From Cocleimonas flava (GTDB lineage Bacteria; Pseudomonadota; Gammaproteobacteria; Thiotrichales; Thiotrichaceae): DNA of 64,000 nucleotides. Made by a program: the position numbers and the translations under genes. Below, piece after piece: positions 44,518 through 53,118 of this stretch. The notes under the pieces are model-generated. The model did no database searches. It was not told the origin of the DNA and saw nothing but the letters and a program-made list of their open reading frames with translations. Each line of letters opens with the position of its first letter. The first letter of the stretch is position 1. The stretch is taken from NCBI RefSeq assembly GCF_004339015.1, contig NZ_SMFQ01000005.1:434001-498000 (forward strand), in the 5' to 3' direction.

Positions 44518-45813
44518 TTAGCTTTTACCCCACCACGTAGATTGCATTGGCCTGCCACCGACAAAGGTATCTGCACCTAATTCATCCTGAATACGTAAAC
44601 ATTCATTCCATTTTGCCATACGATCTGAGCGATTGAATGAACCCACTTTGAGCTGTTCAGAACCTAAACCGATGGCCAGATGGCTGATTGTAATATCTTC
44701 TGTTTCACCAGAACGCGCAGATACCACAGCTCCCCAACCTGCTTTTTGGGCAGTACGAAAAGTCTGTATCGATTCGCTGACAGTTCCTGCTTGATTAACC
44801 TTTACCAAAACCGAGTTACAAGCTTTATCTTTAACCGCTTGTTCGACCAAATCTGCATTAGTGACTAAATAGTCATCGCCTATTATTTGTACACGATCAC
44901 CAAAACGACGCGTGAATTCCTGCATGGCCTCCGTATCATCTTCTCCTACCGGATCCTCAATGGATGCAATCGGGTATTTATCTATCCATCCACCGAGCAT
45001 ATCGACCAGCTCTTCACTATTCATTTGATGCTCATCTAGAGCAAGTCGGTAGTTATCGTTTGTGCCGAATTCCGAGGCCGCAATATCAAGTGAGATCACC
45101 ACACGATCGCCTGGTTTTTCACCCGCTTTTTCAATTGCTTGCACTAAAGTTTCCAAAGCTTCCTCGTTACTATCAAACAACGGCCACCAGCCACCTTCAT
45201 CCGCGATACCCGCAAGTTTGCCACGTGACTCCATGATTTCGCCTGCTGCAAAATAGACTGCGCTGGTGACTTCCATGACTTCGTCAAATGAATCCGCCCC
45301 CGGTACCATGATCATGAAGTCCTGAATATCGACTCTGCCAGAAGCATGGGCTCCACCACCAAAAATTTGAATTTCTGGCAAAGGAATCGAAGGAGTACAA
45401 CCGTAGTGATCAGCAATATGACGCCACAGTGGTTTTTTCGCAGCTGCAGCTGCCGCGTGCAATACCGCGAGTGAAGTCGCCACGGTGGCATTACCGCCTA
45501 GGGTTGACTTCAATTTTGAATCATCGAGAGAAAGTATGATATTGTCTACCGCTTCCTGGTCTTCCACATTTTGACCTATTAACGCGGGCGCTATTATGCG
45601 ATTAATATTATCTAGCGCTTTGGAAACATCCATACCACGCAAGTGATCGCCACCATCTCGTAAATCGATAGCTTCTCGCATTCCACGCGAAGCTCCAGCG
45701 GGTGCAATTGCTCGGCCCATTTCACCTGAATCCAGTATGATATCGACCTCAACTGTAGGATTTCCTCTTGAGTCCCAGACTCGGCGACTTTTTATGGTTT
45801 TTATAGAACTCAC
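44518..45813 (-). CDS. Enolase paralogue lacking a catalytic histidine
   Basis: 431 residues, clearly enolase-related along its length (SRRVWDSRGNPTVEVDI, SIEDPVGED, VGSFNRSDRMAKWNE). The metal ligands are kept (Asp in SLDIAASEF, Glu in SIED, Asp in IGDDYLVTN), as is the catalytic Lys of LVKVNQ. But the conserved SHRSGETED is SARSGETED (Ala366 instead of His), the Ser-Gly-Ala-Ser-Thr loop reads AGASRG, and the Glu of IQEF is Asp. It is therefore unlikely to be housekeeping enolase. It is translationally coupled (ATGA) to an upstream small-molecule kinase, which suggests it dehydrates or rearranges a phosphorylated acid made by that kinase. Confidence 0.8.
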   Translation of the reverse strand: MSSIKTIKSRRVWDSRGNPTVEVDIILDSGEMGRAIAPAGASRGMREAIDLRDGGDHLRGMDVSKALDNINRIIAPALIGQNVEDQEAVDNIILSLDDSKLKSTLGGNATVATSLAVLHAAAAAAKKPLWRHIADHYGCTPSIPLPEIQIFGGGAHASGRVDIQDFMIMVPGADSFDEVMEVTSAVYFAAGEIMESRGKLAGIADEGGWWPLFDSNEEALETLVQAIEKAGEKPGDRVVISLDIAASEFGTNDNYRLALDEHQMNSEELVDMLGGWIDKYPIASIEDPVGEDDTEAMQEFTRRFGDRVQIIGDDYLVTNADLVEQAVKDKACNSVLVKVNQAGTVSESIQTFRTAQKAGWGAVVSARSGETEDITISHLAIGLGSEQLKVGSFNRSDRMAKWNECLRIQDELGADTFVGGRPMQSTWWGKS

Positions 45814-46817
45814 GTTTGTTTTTCCTCAAGTTGTTGCGCTATTGTGCTTACAAACTGTTTCAATGTTTGTACGGGTTGTTGAATCAAATCAAGGGACATC
45901 ATTCTGACCTGTTTTCTATTGTGTTCTGAGAGATACTCCACTGGCGATTTACCATCGACACGTGCCAGCATCAAAGCGGGTAGTAACTGGCAGATTCTTT
46001 CTTCTAGATCTGCGCTGGTCTCCCAATGGATGGAAGGGTGATATGCAGACCAGAAATCGAGTACTGATTCCAACAATCGCGATGTGGATGTTGGAATGTG
46101 AATAGCTTTGAGTAATAAGTGATTCAAAGCGAAGGCAACATCAAATGCAGGGTCTCCCATCGTAGCGCACTCTGCATCGAGAATGATCGCCTTGCCATCG
46201 CGAAATAGAATATTTTTTGGGCTCACATCACCATGTACCAATACATTCTCAGCCTCATAGAGCTGATCTGCCAGACGTTTTAAGATCACAGAAACTTCTG
46301 GATGGCTCTCTGATGTAAAGACTAAATAAGGCTCAATACGCAATGCATAAAAATCATCACGATGATAAAACTGACTCTTATCAAAACCCTTAAGAGCTGA
46401 CTCTGAATGAATGCGGCCGATCAACTCACCTACTTTGGCAGATTCATCCCAATTTGATGTTTCTTCAAGCAAGGCTGTTTTCCAAAGATAGATGTCATCC
46501 CCTGATAAAAATTCCATAGCAAAGCCATGTAAGGTTTCAGAGCGACCAAATAATTTCATTGTGGATTCAGGTGCTATCGCAGCGGCAATCTTCAACCATT
46601 CATACTCCGCTTTGTTCCTGTGAACGGGGGCATTCCAGTCTTCTTTAACCTTTAATTTTGATAACGCGAATTTAGCGCAATAGACACGACCATCCACTTC
46701 GACACGAGCTATATCTGAGGAAACGCCTCCTGTTAATGGGCTCACATCCAATGGACTATTTTCCTTAGCCAAACCCAATTCGTACATCAGTTTTTTGCAA
46801 TTTGTTGATAATTCCAT
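45810..46817 (-). CDS. APH/choline-kinase-like small-molecule phosphotransferase
   Basis: 335 residues of the aminoglycoside/choline-kinase fold. Catalytic loop ENVLVHGDVSPKNILF (Brenner-type H-G-D), metal-binding IILDAECATMGDPAFDVAF, N-terminal LTGGVSSDIARVEVDGRVYCAKFAL. The housekeeping relatives phosphorylate small alcohols. The first gene of a two-gene operon with the enolase paralogue; a LacI-type operator palindrome lies 27 bp before its start. Antibiotic resistance is possible but the context favours carbon metabolism. Confidence 0.8.
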   Translation of the reverse strand: MELSTNCKKLMYELGLAKENSPLDVSPLTGGVSSDIARVEVDGRVYCAKFALSKLKVKEDWNAPVHRNKAEYEWLKIAAAIAPESTMKLFGRSETLHGFAMEFLSGDDIYLWKTALLEETSNWDESAKVGELIGRIHSESALKGFDKSQFYHRDDFYALRIEPYLVFTSESHPEVSVILKRLADQLYEAENVLVHGDVSPKNILFRDGKAIILDAECATMGDPAFDVAFALNHLLLKAIHIPTSTSRLLESVLDFWSAYHPSIHWETSADLEERICQLLPALMLARVDGKSPVEYLSEHNRKQVRMMSLDLIQQPVQTLKQFVSTIAQQLEEKQT

Positions 46818-46843
46818 CTGTGGCTACTCATTATTTATCATAA

Positions 46844-46859
46844 ATGTTCACGTGAACAT
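46844..46859. promoter_or_regulatory. LacI-type operator palindrome
   Basis: Perfect 16-bp palindrome ATGTTCACGTGAACAT with a central CG, the hallmark of LacI-family operators. It lies between the kinase gene (-) and the lacI-type gene (+), so the regulator probably controls both. Confidence 0.8.
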
Positions 46860-46947
46860 ATTATTAGTTTCAGCCTAAAGATGTCAAGACGAAACTCTGT
46901 TCATTGTGTTATAACTGCACCTTGACTCATCATGACAACACTATATT

Positions 46948-47946
46948 TTGGCAAAATCTGTAACCATAAAATCTATTGCGCAGGACCTGGGGATTTCCCA
47001 TATGACGGTTTCTCGTGCTTTATCAAAGCACCCCAATGTCAGCAATAAAACCCGTGAAAAAATCATTAAAAGAGCCGAAGAACTTGGCTATGTGAAAAGT
47101 GCTGCTGCCACTGCCATGCGTGGTGATAGCACAAAAATTGTTGGCCTTTTACTGCCAAATATAGTTAATGAGTTTTACGCACTCTTCGCCAATGAAATGG
47201 CATTGACCTGTGAAGAACATTCGTATAACTTAATCATTCATCTCACCAATGACGACTCACTACTGGAACACAAAGCTATCCAACGACTGAGAGAAGTACA
47301 AGCCATGTCTGTCGTTATGGTTCCCACGCCAGAAAACTCTCATTTGAACTCCACGCATTTGCAAGATATGAAAGTGATTCAGCTAATTCGTCAACAACCG
47401 ATGCAAGTCCCGTTTGCCTCAGTGGGTGTAGCCGACTCTGACGCCATTATTAAGGCTGTAGCGCATCTTGCAGAAAAAGGACATAAACGTATCGTGTATA
47501 TCGGTGCTGACGAAGTACTATCCACAGGACGTTCCCGCCTCAAAGCATTTAAACAGGGATTAGCTGAAGCAGGACTGGAAATTCGACCTGAACTATATTT
47601 CACTGACACACCTTCTTTTGACATGGGTTCTCACTATGCACACAAGATATTCGAACGTGGTGATGCAGGGGCTATTATCAGTGGTGGTGTAGAAATTTCG
47701 AATGGAATTCTCAATGCTTTTATGCAGCAGCATGTACGGCTGGATATAGACTGTGATTTTATAGGATACGGCGATCCTTCTTTCTACGCTTGGGTCAATG
47801 GAGGCATTTCAACCGTACATGTTCCAGTCAAAAGACTGGCTCATAAGGTCGTAGATATATTGCACGACGAAACTAATTCCAGCCATAACGACAAGCCTTA
47901 CCTATTCGATGCTCATTTTCAAAACCGTGGTCCACTAACTAAATAG
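46948..47946 (+). CDS. LacI-family transcriptional regulator
   Basis: 332 residues. The N-terminal DNA-binding domain (VTIKSIAQDLGISHMTVSRALSKHPNVSNKTREKIIKRAEELGYV) includes the HTH and hinge, followed by a periplasmic-binding-like effector domain (VGLLLPNIVNEFYALFANEMA, KGHKRIVYIGADE, FIGYGDPSFYAWVNGGISTV). The start is read as TTG 46948, because no in-frame ATG precedes the HTH; TTG places the domain at the usual position. Divergent from the kinase/enolase-like pair and probably its repressor. The effector is likely a sugar or sugar acid. Confidence 0.88.
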   Translation: MAKSVTIKSIAQDLGISHMTVSRALSKHPNVSNKTREKIIKRAEELGYVKSAAATAMRGDSTKIVGLLLPNIVNEFYALFANEMALTCEEHSYNLIIHLTNDDSLLEHKAIQRLREVQAMSVVMVPTPENSHLNSTHLQDMKVIQLIRQQPMQVPFASVGVADSDAIIKAVAHLAEKGHKRIVYIGADEVLSTGRSRLKAFKQGLAEAGLEIRPELYFTDTPSFDMGSHYAHKIFERGDAGAIISGGVEISNGILNAFMQQHVRLDIDCDFIGYGDPSFYAWVNGGISTVHVPVKRLAHKVVDILHDETNSSHNDKPYLFDAHFQNRGPLTK

Positions 47947-48083
47947 TTCAAGTCCAGTTGATCATTTACTTAGTTTTACCACACTGGGTGTTTCTAAGGC
48001 TTAAATCGAGAGGACATACCGGGTATACAAAATTTTATCTCTCAATTTCTAACTAAAGTAGAAAAAGCTATATTCTAAACAAT

Positions 48084-48110
48084 CACCCCCTTACTTTGAG
48101 GCGGTTTTTT
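48084..48110 (+). repeat. Short repeat between the LacI gene and modC (last copy)
   Basis: CACCCCCTTACTTTGAGGCG then T6; one base off in the C-run. None was found between here and the right edge. Confidence 0.75.
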
Positions 48111-48173
48111 AAGCTTAACTTATTTGTTAGCTTTATTCGATTTATTCATGATTAAGCAAAACCAGACATATAT

Positions 48174-49241
48174 TCAAGACAGTAAAGCAACCGTTTTAAC
48201 TTGTGCATAAACCTGTTTGCCAGGCTTTAAATCCATCACTGTTGCTGACTTCAAACTAAGCCTCGATAAAATGGGGACGCCGTTTGCCATTAACTTCACC
48301 ATCACCTGCGAATGGTTTTCGGATATGATTTCGTCAACAATGACAGGGAATATATTCAAGATGCTGGTTTCGGTTTGATGCTTGAGCGTTAAACTTACAT
48401 CACGCGCCACTATCCTTAATTTTACCGTACTCCCGATTGCCAGATTACTTTGCAATACGGATAAACGCCCCCCTGCAAAATCAAGGTAGGTTAATCCAAA
48501 CGCTTCATCGTGTTCGGCAACCGTTGCCTGTATAAAAGCGGCGGCTTTATGACTTTGCGCTATCGGTAAATCAAGCCGCGAAAATAACTCGGTGACATTG
48601 CCTGAAGCGGTTACGCGACCGTCATCCAATAGCACCATGTGATCAGCCAGCCTTGCGACTTCACCCAAAGAATGACTGACGTAAATGATAGGGATATCGA
48701 GCTCATTATGCAGGGATTGAAGGTATTGCATAATTTCCTGCTTACGTTCTAGATTAAGCGATGCTAGTGGCTCATCCATCAGTAAAAGCTGGGGGCTTAC
48801 TGCCAAGGCTCTGGCGATTGAGACCCGCTGGCGTTCTCCGCCTGAGAGTTGATTTGCCTTACGCTTTAATAATGCACCAATGCCGAGTAATTCTACCGCG
48901 GTCTCCAGGGATACTTTGCGGTCCGCTTTCGGAACGCGCTTCATACCATATTCAAGATTGGCTTGAACGTCGAGGTGGGCAAATAAGCTGGCTTCCTGAA
49001 ACACATAAGCAAGCGGGCGTTTATGGGTTGGGACAAATTGCTGACTGTCTTGCCATACTGAATCTCCGACACGTAAGTATCCTTCCGGGCTATGTTCCAG
49101 ACCGCTGATTGATCTCAACAAGGTCGTTTTACCGCAACCCGATGGACCGAAAATGACACTCACACCTTTATCGGGCAAGGTCAGGTCAACATCCAGAACG
49201 AAGTCCTTACGATCAATTCGAAAACGCGCTTCTATACTCAT
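48174..49241 (-). CDS. modC: Molybdate ABC transporter ATPase
   Basis: ATP-binding subunit, 355 residues. Walker A FGPSGCGKTTLLR, Q-loop YVFQEASLFAHLDV, signature LSGGERQRVSIARAL, Walker B LLLMDEPLASLN, switch His VSHSLGEVARL. The C-terminal ~100 residues form a TOBE/Mop domain (IGSTVKLRIVARDVSLTL), which distinguishes ModC from other importers. Last gene of the - strand CO-oxidation block. Supplies molybdenum for CoxL, and presumably for SoeA. Confidence 0.92.
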   Translation of the reverse strand: MSIEARFRIDRKDFVLDVDLTLPDKGVSVIFGPSGCGKTTLLRSISGLEHSPEGYLRVGDSVWQDSQQFVPTHKRPLAYVFQEASLFAHLDVQANLEYGMKRVPKADRKVSLETAVELLGIGALLKRKANQLSGGERQRVSIARALAVSPQLLLMDEPLASLNLERKQEIMQYLQSLHNELDIPIIYVSHSLGEVARLADHMVLLDDGRVTASGNVTELFSRLDLPIAQSHKAAAFIQATVAEHDEAFGLTYLDFAGGRLSVLQSNLAIGSTVKLRIVARDVSLTLKHQTETSILNIFPVIVDEIISENHSQVMVKLMANGVPILSRLSLKSATVMDLKPGKQVYAQVKTVALLS

Positions 49242-49257
49242 TTGCAGTTAACTTTCA

Positions 49258-49941
49258 TTACGGTTGCGCGACCAGAAAACGTCGATTGAGCGCATAAACT
49301 ATCATTAGCATCAGAAAAGAAGCCAGTAATAGTCCGCCTGATAGCCAATGCGCCTGGCTGTATTCGAGTACTTCGACATGATCATAAATAGCGATTGAAA
49401 CAACCTGAGTCTGACCGGGAATGTTTCCACCAATCATTAAGACTACGCCAAACTCTCCTACCGTGTGGGCAAAACCGAGTACCGCCGCGGTAAGAAAGCC
49501 AGATCGTGCGAGTGGTATTTCAACCGTAAAAAAACGATCGATAGGTGATGCCCTGAGGGTAGATGCGACTTCTAATGAGCGAGTTCCGATTGAGGCAAAA
49601 GTACCTTGCAAGGGCTGCACCACAAAAGGCAGGCTGTAAATAACGGAGCCAATCACCAGACCGCTAAAGGTAAATGCTAATGGTTTCATACCCAGCCAAT
49701 CCATTAACCCACCAATAGCACCATGCGGCCCTAGTGTTATGAGTAAATAAAAGCCGAGTACGGTAGGCGGTAACACTAAAGGCAGTGCCACCATCGCCTC
49801 GATTAAAAATTTAAATCGCCAGCGCGTACGTGCCAGCCACCATGCAAGCGGTGTACCTAACAGTAATAAGATGGCGGTAGTGGTGCAAGCGAGTTTAAGT
49901 GTGATTATGAGTGCGGTTAAATCAGCGTCACTCAATGTCAT
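49258..49941 (-). CDS. modB: Molybdate ABC transporter permease
   Basis: Membrane subunit, 227 residues with about five to six helices. Key motifs: [16 protein letters not shown] near the start, [16 protein letters not shown], and the ATPase-contact loop [53 protein letters not shown], all typical of ModB. Overlaps modA by 4 bp (ATGA) and precedes modC by 16 bp. Confidence 0.93.
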   Translation of the reverse strand: MTLSDADLTALIITLKLACTTTAILLLLGTPLAWWLARTRWRFKFLIEAMVALPLVLPPTVLGFYLLITLGPHGAIGGLMDWLGMKPLAFTFSGLVIGSVIYSLPFVVQPLQGTFASIGTRSLEVASTLRASPIDRFFTVEIPLARSGFLTAAVLGFAHTVGEFGVVLMIGGNIPGQTQVVSIAIYDHVEVLEYSQAHWLSGGLLLASFLMLMIVYALNRRFLVAQP

Positions 49942-50720
49942 GGTTCGGTACCATAGCCAAAGCGGTGAATGATGGAATGCGATGATGCTGACTTCATCAT
50001 GCTGATGAAATCTCGTGTCGCCTGATTATTTTTTAGGATCACAGCTTGCTGTGTAATTTGAGAATACAGTGACTGTGGGATATCCCAGTAGGTACCTGTG
50101 ATGGTGTCATTCATTTGTTTTAATTGAGAGTACGCCACAAAACCTAGTTGTGCATTGGCACTTTTAACGAACTGGAAGGTTTGCCCGATGTTCTCACCGC
50201 GCACCACTTTTGTTTTTACCGCATCCCAGACACCTTTGTTTGACAATACTTCATAAGCGGCTTTGCCATAAGGGGCAAGCTTAGGATGAGCCATTGCTAT
50301 ACGTTTAAATCTGCCATGGCTCAATACACTTCCGTTTTGATCTATCAGGTCATCTTGTGGGCTCCATAAAACGACTTTTCCCAAAGCATAGGTGAAGCGG
50401 CTACCGGGGACGATTAAACCTTCTTTTTCTAACAATTCTGGGCGGTGACTGTCGGCAGAGAAAAATGCATCAAAAGGGGCGCCATTTTTTATTTGCGCAT
50501 AATGCCTTCCTGTCGAGCCATAAATGAGCGTGACTTTGTGATTGGTTTCTTCTTCAAATTTTCTGGCAATTTCTGCGATAGGACTTTTAAAATTACTAGC
50601 TACCGCAATAAGAATTTCATCTGCTTTGGCTGATGCCGAGCTTGTTATTAATACTATCAGCACGGTGAAAAGTAAGTTTTTTATATTCAGCTGCATCATC
50701 GTTAGTTCAATCCGTCTCAT
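49938..50720 (-). CDS. modA: Molybdate-binding periplasmic protein
   Basis: 260 residues with a Sec signal peptide ending near SASAKADE. The mature part begins [24 protein letters not shown] and continues [40 protein letters not shown], with the Ser residues that bind molybdate or tungstate in ModA, then [16 protein letters not shown]. The start at 50720 has AAAGGT a few bases upstream; two further Met codons lie at 50699 and 50696, closer to the signal peptide core. Confidence 0.9.
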   Translation of the reverse strand: MRRIELTMMQLNIKNLLFTVLIVLITSSASAKADEILIAVASNFKSPIAEIARKFEEETNHKVTLIYGSTGRHYAQIKNGAPFDAFFSADSHRPELLEKEGLIVPGSRFTYALGKVVLWSPQDDLIDQNGSVLSHGRFKRIAMAHPKLAPYGKAAYEVLSNKGVWDAVKTKVVRGENIGQTFQFVKSANAQLGFVAYSQLKQMNDTITGTYWDIPQSLYSQITQQAVILKNNQATRDFISMMKSASSHSIIHRFGYGTEP

Positions 50721-50738
50721 TTACCTTTTAAAGTCGTT

Positions 50739-51407
50739 TTAAGCTATTTGTTGTTTGCCATAAGCCAACTGAAATACTTTCTTTACGTATGTTGATAAAT
50801 ACAAAAGCGATAGCATACCTATTATCATGCCTATAAGCATAAACGATATCATGATCGCATTACCCCAAAACAGTTCTAGCTTTTTCGTTAAGGTCATCGA
50901 GAGTATATGCGCAGATAACATTCCCAGCAGCATTCCTATATTGCAAAGTGCAAATTCAACGCATTGTTTTTGGCTAAACTTCCAGCCCTGTCGCAGTCTT
51001 AGAAATAAAAGCATTCCTGCATTTCCTCCCGCAAACATCCCTAAATACATCCAGGGTGTTGATTCAAGCATAAACCATAAAGACTCAACGCTTAGAGGTG
51101 CTTCAGGGGCAGAACGACATATCGACATTAGGCCGAATGGACCATTCAGGCCGAGATTATCAATATCGATCGCGTAGCCAATAAACATTCCCAAACCACC
51201 TGCTGCAAACATAGACATAGTCATATCCAGGTATTTTAAATGTGGTTTATAAATAAGCAATGCTGCACAAGCCAAAGCCAATGGTATTCCAAAGAAGGTA
51301 TAAACAGATACGCTTGCGCTTGTATTAAGCATCAGTACTTTGCAAAACATAAAAACTTGCAATAGTACCAGCAGCATCACTATTCCTACTTTGAAGTGCT
51401 TATCCAT
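50739..51407 (-). CDS. Met-rich multi-pass membrane protein of unknown function
   Basis: 222 residues, not recognised. About five or six hydrophobic segments. Methionine is strikingly frequent (about 20 of 222), mainly inside the membrane segments as MxM/MxxxM clusters (YLDMTMSMF, WMYLGMFAGGNAGM, MISFMLIGMIIGM), and there are three non-clustered Cys. The gene is within the CO-dehydrogenase/molybdenum block, 6 bp from sufU and 18 bp from modA, so it should serve the same pathway. Because the CODH active site is a Cu-S-Mo cluster and no copper importer is visible, a copper-handling role is an attractive hypothesis only. Confidence 0.6.
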   Translation of the reverse strand: MDKHFKVGIVMLLVLLQVFMFCKVLMLNTSASVSVYTFFGIPLALACAALLIYKPHLKYLDMTMSMFAAGGLGMFIGYAIDIDNLGLNGPFGLMSICRSAPEAPLSVESLWFMLESTPWMYLGMFAGGNAGMLLFLRLRQGWKFSQKQCVEFALCNIGMLLGMLSAHILSMTLTKKLELFWGNAIMISFMLIGMIIGMLSLLYLSTYVKKVFQLAYGKQQIA

Positions 51408-51413
51408 AACTTC

Positions 51414-51836
51414 TCATTCCACCTGAATAATACTTTCAAGTGCATCCCATGCGAGTAACACGCAACGTCGGCGTGCAGGATATTGTCGTAAAGCATCGAG
51501 TGCAAAAAGTGTCTCTAGCGGTGCTGGCGTATCGCCTTGTTTTTCATCAAACCACTCTCGTAATTGTTCGGTAAGTTCTAGCACCTCATTTTTTGAAGCG
51601 CCTGTCACCGACTCCGTCATCATTGACGCTGACGCCATACAAACAGAACAACCTCGGCCTTGAAAGACAATTTTACCAATGTTATCACCATCAAAATCTA
51701 CGCCGATTTTTATATCATCACCGCAACGAGGGTTACTACCGCGATGAACCGCCTCTGATTGACTCACGTCAGAAAAATTTCGAGGGTTTCGATAATGATC
51801 CATCAATACTTCTTTATAAACTGTATTTGTAGTCAT
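51414..51836 (-). CDS. sufU: Fe-S/sulfur-carrier scaffold protein SufU
   Basis: 140 residues from ATG 51836, chosen because GGAGG lies 5 bp upstream; a longer frame overlapping sufS adds 40 residues without family match. SufU motifs: VLMDHYRNPRNF, the ligand sites NPRCGDD, GRGCSVCMASASMM and RRRCVLLAW. SufU is an IscU-fold protein that accepts persulfide from SufS and in Gram-positives aids Fe-S assembly. No sufBCD is present here. In this setting, next to XdhC/Mo-cofactor genes, it may relay sulfur to the CODH active site rather than build Fe-S clusters. Confidence 0.9.
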   Translation of the reverse strand: MTTNTVYKEVLMDHYRNPRNFSDVSQSEAVHRGSNPRCGDDIKIGVDFDGDNIGKIVFQGRGCSVCMASASMMTESVTGASKNEVLELTEQLREWFDEKQGDTPAPLETLFALDALRQYPARRRCVLLAWDALESIIQVE

Positions 51837-51846
51837 AGGACCTCCA

Positions 51847-53115
51847 TCAACGCGGCATGAAAATGCTTTGAGCGGTCTCGATAACTTCGAGCAAAGCATT
51901 GATTTCTTCTTCAATATTATAGGGTGCGAAACTGGCACGCACCGTTGCAACTTCACCCAGACGTCTCATCAACGGCTGACAACAATGATGCCCTGAACGG
52001 ATTGCGACATTACTCTCACCCGCAATCTGGGCTATATCGTGAGGGTGAATGCCATCGAGATTGAATGAAATGATTCCTTCTCGTCGCTCAGAATCTAATG
52101 GACCGTATATTTTAATTCCATTGATATTTGATAATGCAAATAGTGCTTTTTCGGTGAGCTCAGAAACAATGGATTCTATGGTTTGTAAACCTATACTTTC
52201 TATATAATCCACGGCGCTCGCAAAACCAATTGCACCGGCAAGGTTTGGAGACCCAGCTTCAAGTTTTGATGGAAGCGAAGCCCAGCTACTTTCATAGTCA
52301 CCCACTTCATCGACCATACCGCCACCTAGCAACATGGGTTCCATTGTTGCTAGTTTATCTGCCTTTCCGTAAAGCGCTCCTATGCCTGTAGGGCCGTACA
52401 TTTTATGTGCGGAAAATGCGAGAAAGTCACAATCTAGTTCGACCACATCAACAGGGATATGCCCGACTGACTGAGTCGCATCGATCAGTACCGGAATACC
52501 AGCTTGAGCAGCACGTTGGGTTACTTCTTTAACTGGGTTTATCACACCGAGTACATTTGACACGTGAGACATTGCAATGAAACGAGTTTTTTCGCTGTAC
52601 AACTCTGTCGCATTGTCTAAATCGAGACTGCCATCTTCTGTTAGCTCGATGAAGCACAATTCAGCCCCTGTTTCTTTACAGACTCTTTGCCAGGGTACTA
52701 AGTTGGCATGGTGTTCCATGCCTGTCACCCATACTTTATCGCCAGCATTCAAATGATGTTTTAACCACCCTTGAGCGACCATGTTTATTGATTCGGTTGC
52801 GGAAAGCGTAAAAATCAGTTGTTCTGATTGTGGCGCACCGATGAATTGCGCTACTTTCTTTCGTGATTTTTCATAAGTCGTAGTGGATTCGTCAGCCAGC
52901 GCATACAGCCCTCTATGCACAGGTGCATTGACTCGTTGATAGCAATCACTAATAGCATCGATTACCTGCTGTGGTTTTTGGCTAGTAGCGGCGTTATCCA
53001 AATAGTGAAGTTGATTATCTCCAGAGTATAAATTCAATAACGGAAAATCCTTACGAATAAGCTGGCTCTGCTTTTGAATGTTGAACGTTTGTTTGATGTA
53101 AGGATTAGTGCTCAT
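51847..53115 (-). CDS. sufS: Cysteine desulfurase SufS
   Basis: PLP-dependent group II cysteine desulfurase, 422 residues, which mobilises sulfur from cysteine as an enzyme persulfide. Motifs: LDNAATSQKPQQVIDA, PVHRGLYALADESTT, TGMEHHANLVPW, DATQSVGHIPVDV, LAFSAHKMYGPTGIGALYG (PLP Lys) and RSGHHCCQPLMRR (active-site Cys). It is 3 bp after coxI and 10 bp before sufU. In Rhodobacter a desulfurase works with XdhC to sulfurate the Mo cofactor, which this neighbourhood strongly recalls. Confidence 0.92.
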   Translation of the reverse strand: MSTNPYIKQTFNIQKQSQLIRKDFPLLNLYSGDNQLHYLDNAATSQKPQQVIDAISDCYQRVNAPVHRGLYALADESTTTYEKSRKKVAQFIGAPQSEQLIFTLSATESINMVAQGWLKHHLNAGDKVWVTGMEHHANLVPWQRVCKETGAELCFIELTEDGSLDLDNATELYSEKTRFIAMSHVSNVLGVINPVKEVTQRAAQAGIPVLIDATQSVGHIPVDVVELDCDFLAFSAHKMYGPTGIGALYGKADKLATMEPMLLGGGMVDEVGDYESSWASLPSKLEAGSPNLAGAIGFASAVDYIESIGLQTIESIVSELTEKALFALSNINGIKIYGPLDSERREGIISFNLDGIHPHDIAQIAGESNVAIRSGHHCCQPLMRRLGEVATVRASFAPYNIEEEINALLEVIETAQSIFMPR

Positions 53116-53118
53116 CCT

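Noticed and set aside
44518-45813. Housekeeping enolase (eno)
   Set aside because: Catalytic His replaced by Ala and other active-site changes; context is a LacI-kinase operon rather than pyrG or ftsB neighbours.
51414-53115. Part of a classical suf operon for Fe-S assembly
   Set aside because: sufB, sufC and sufD are missing, and the genes are embedded between CODH maturation and molybdate transport genes.
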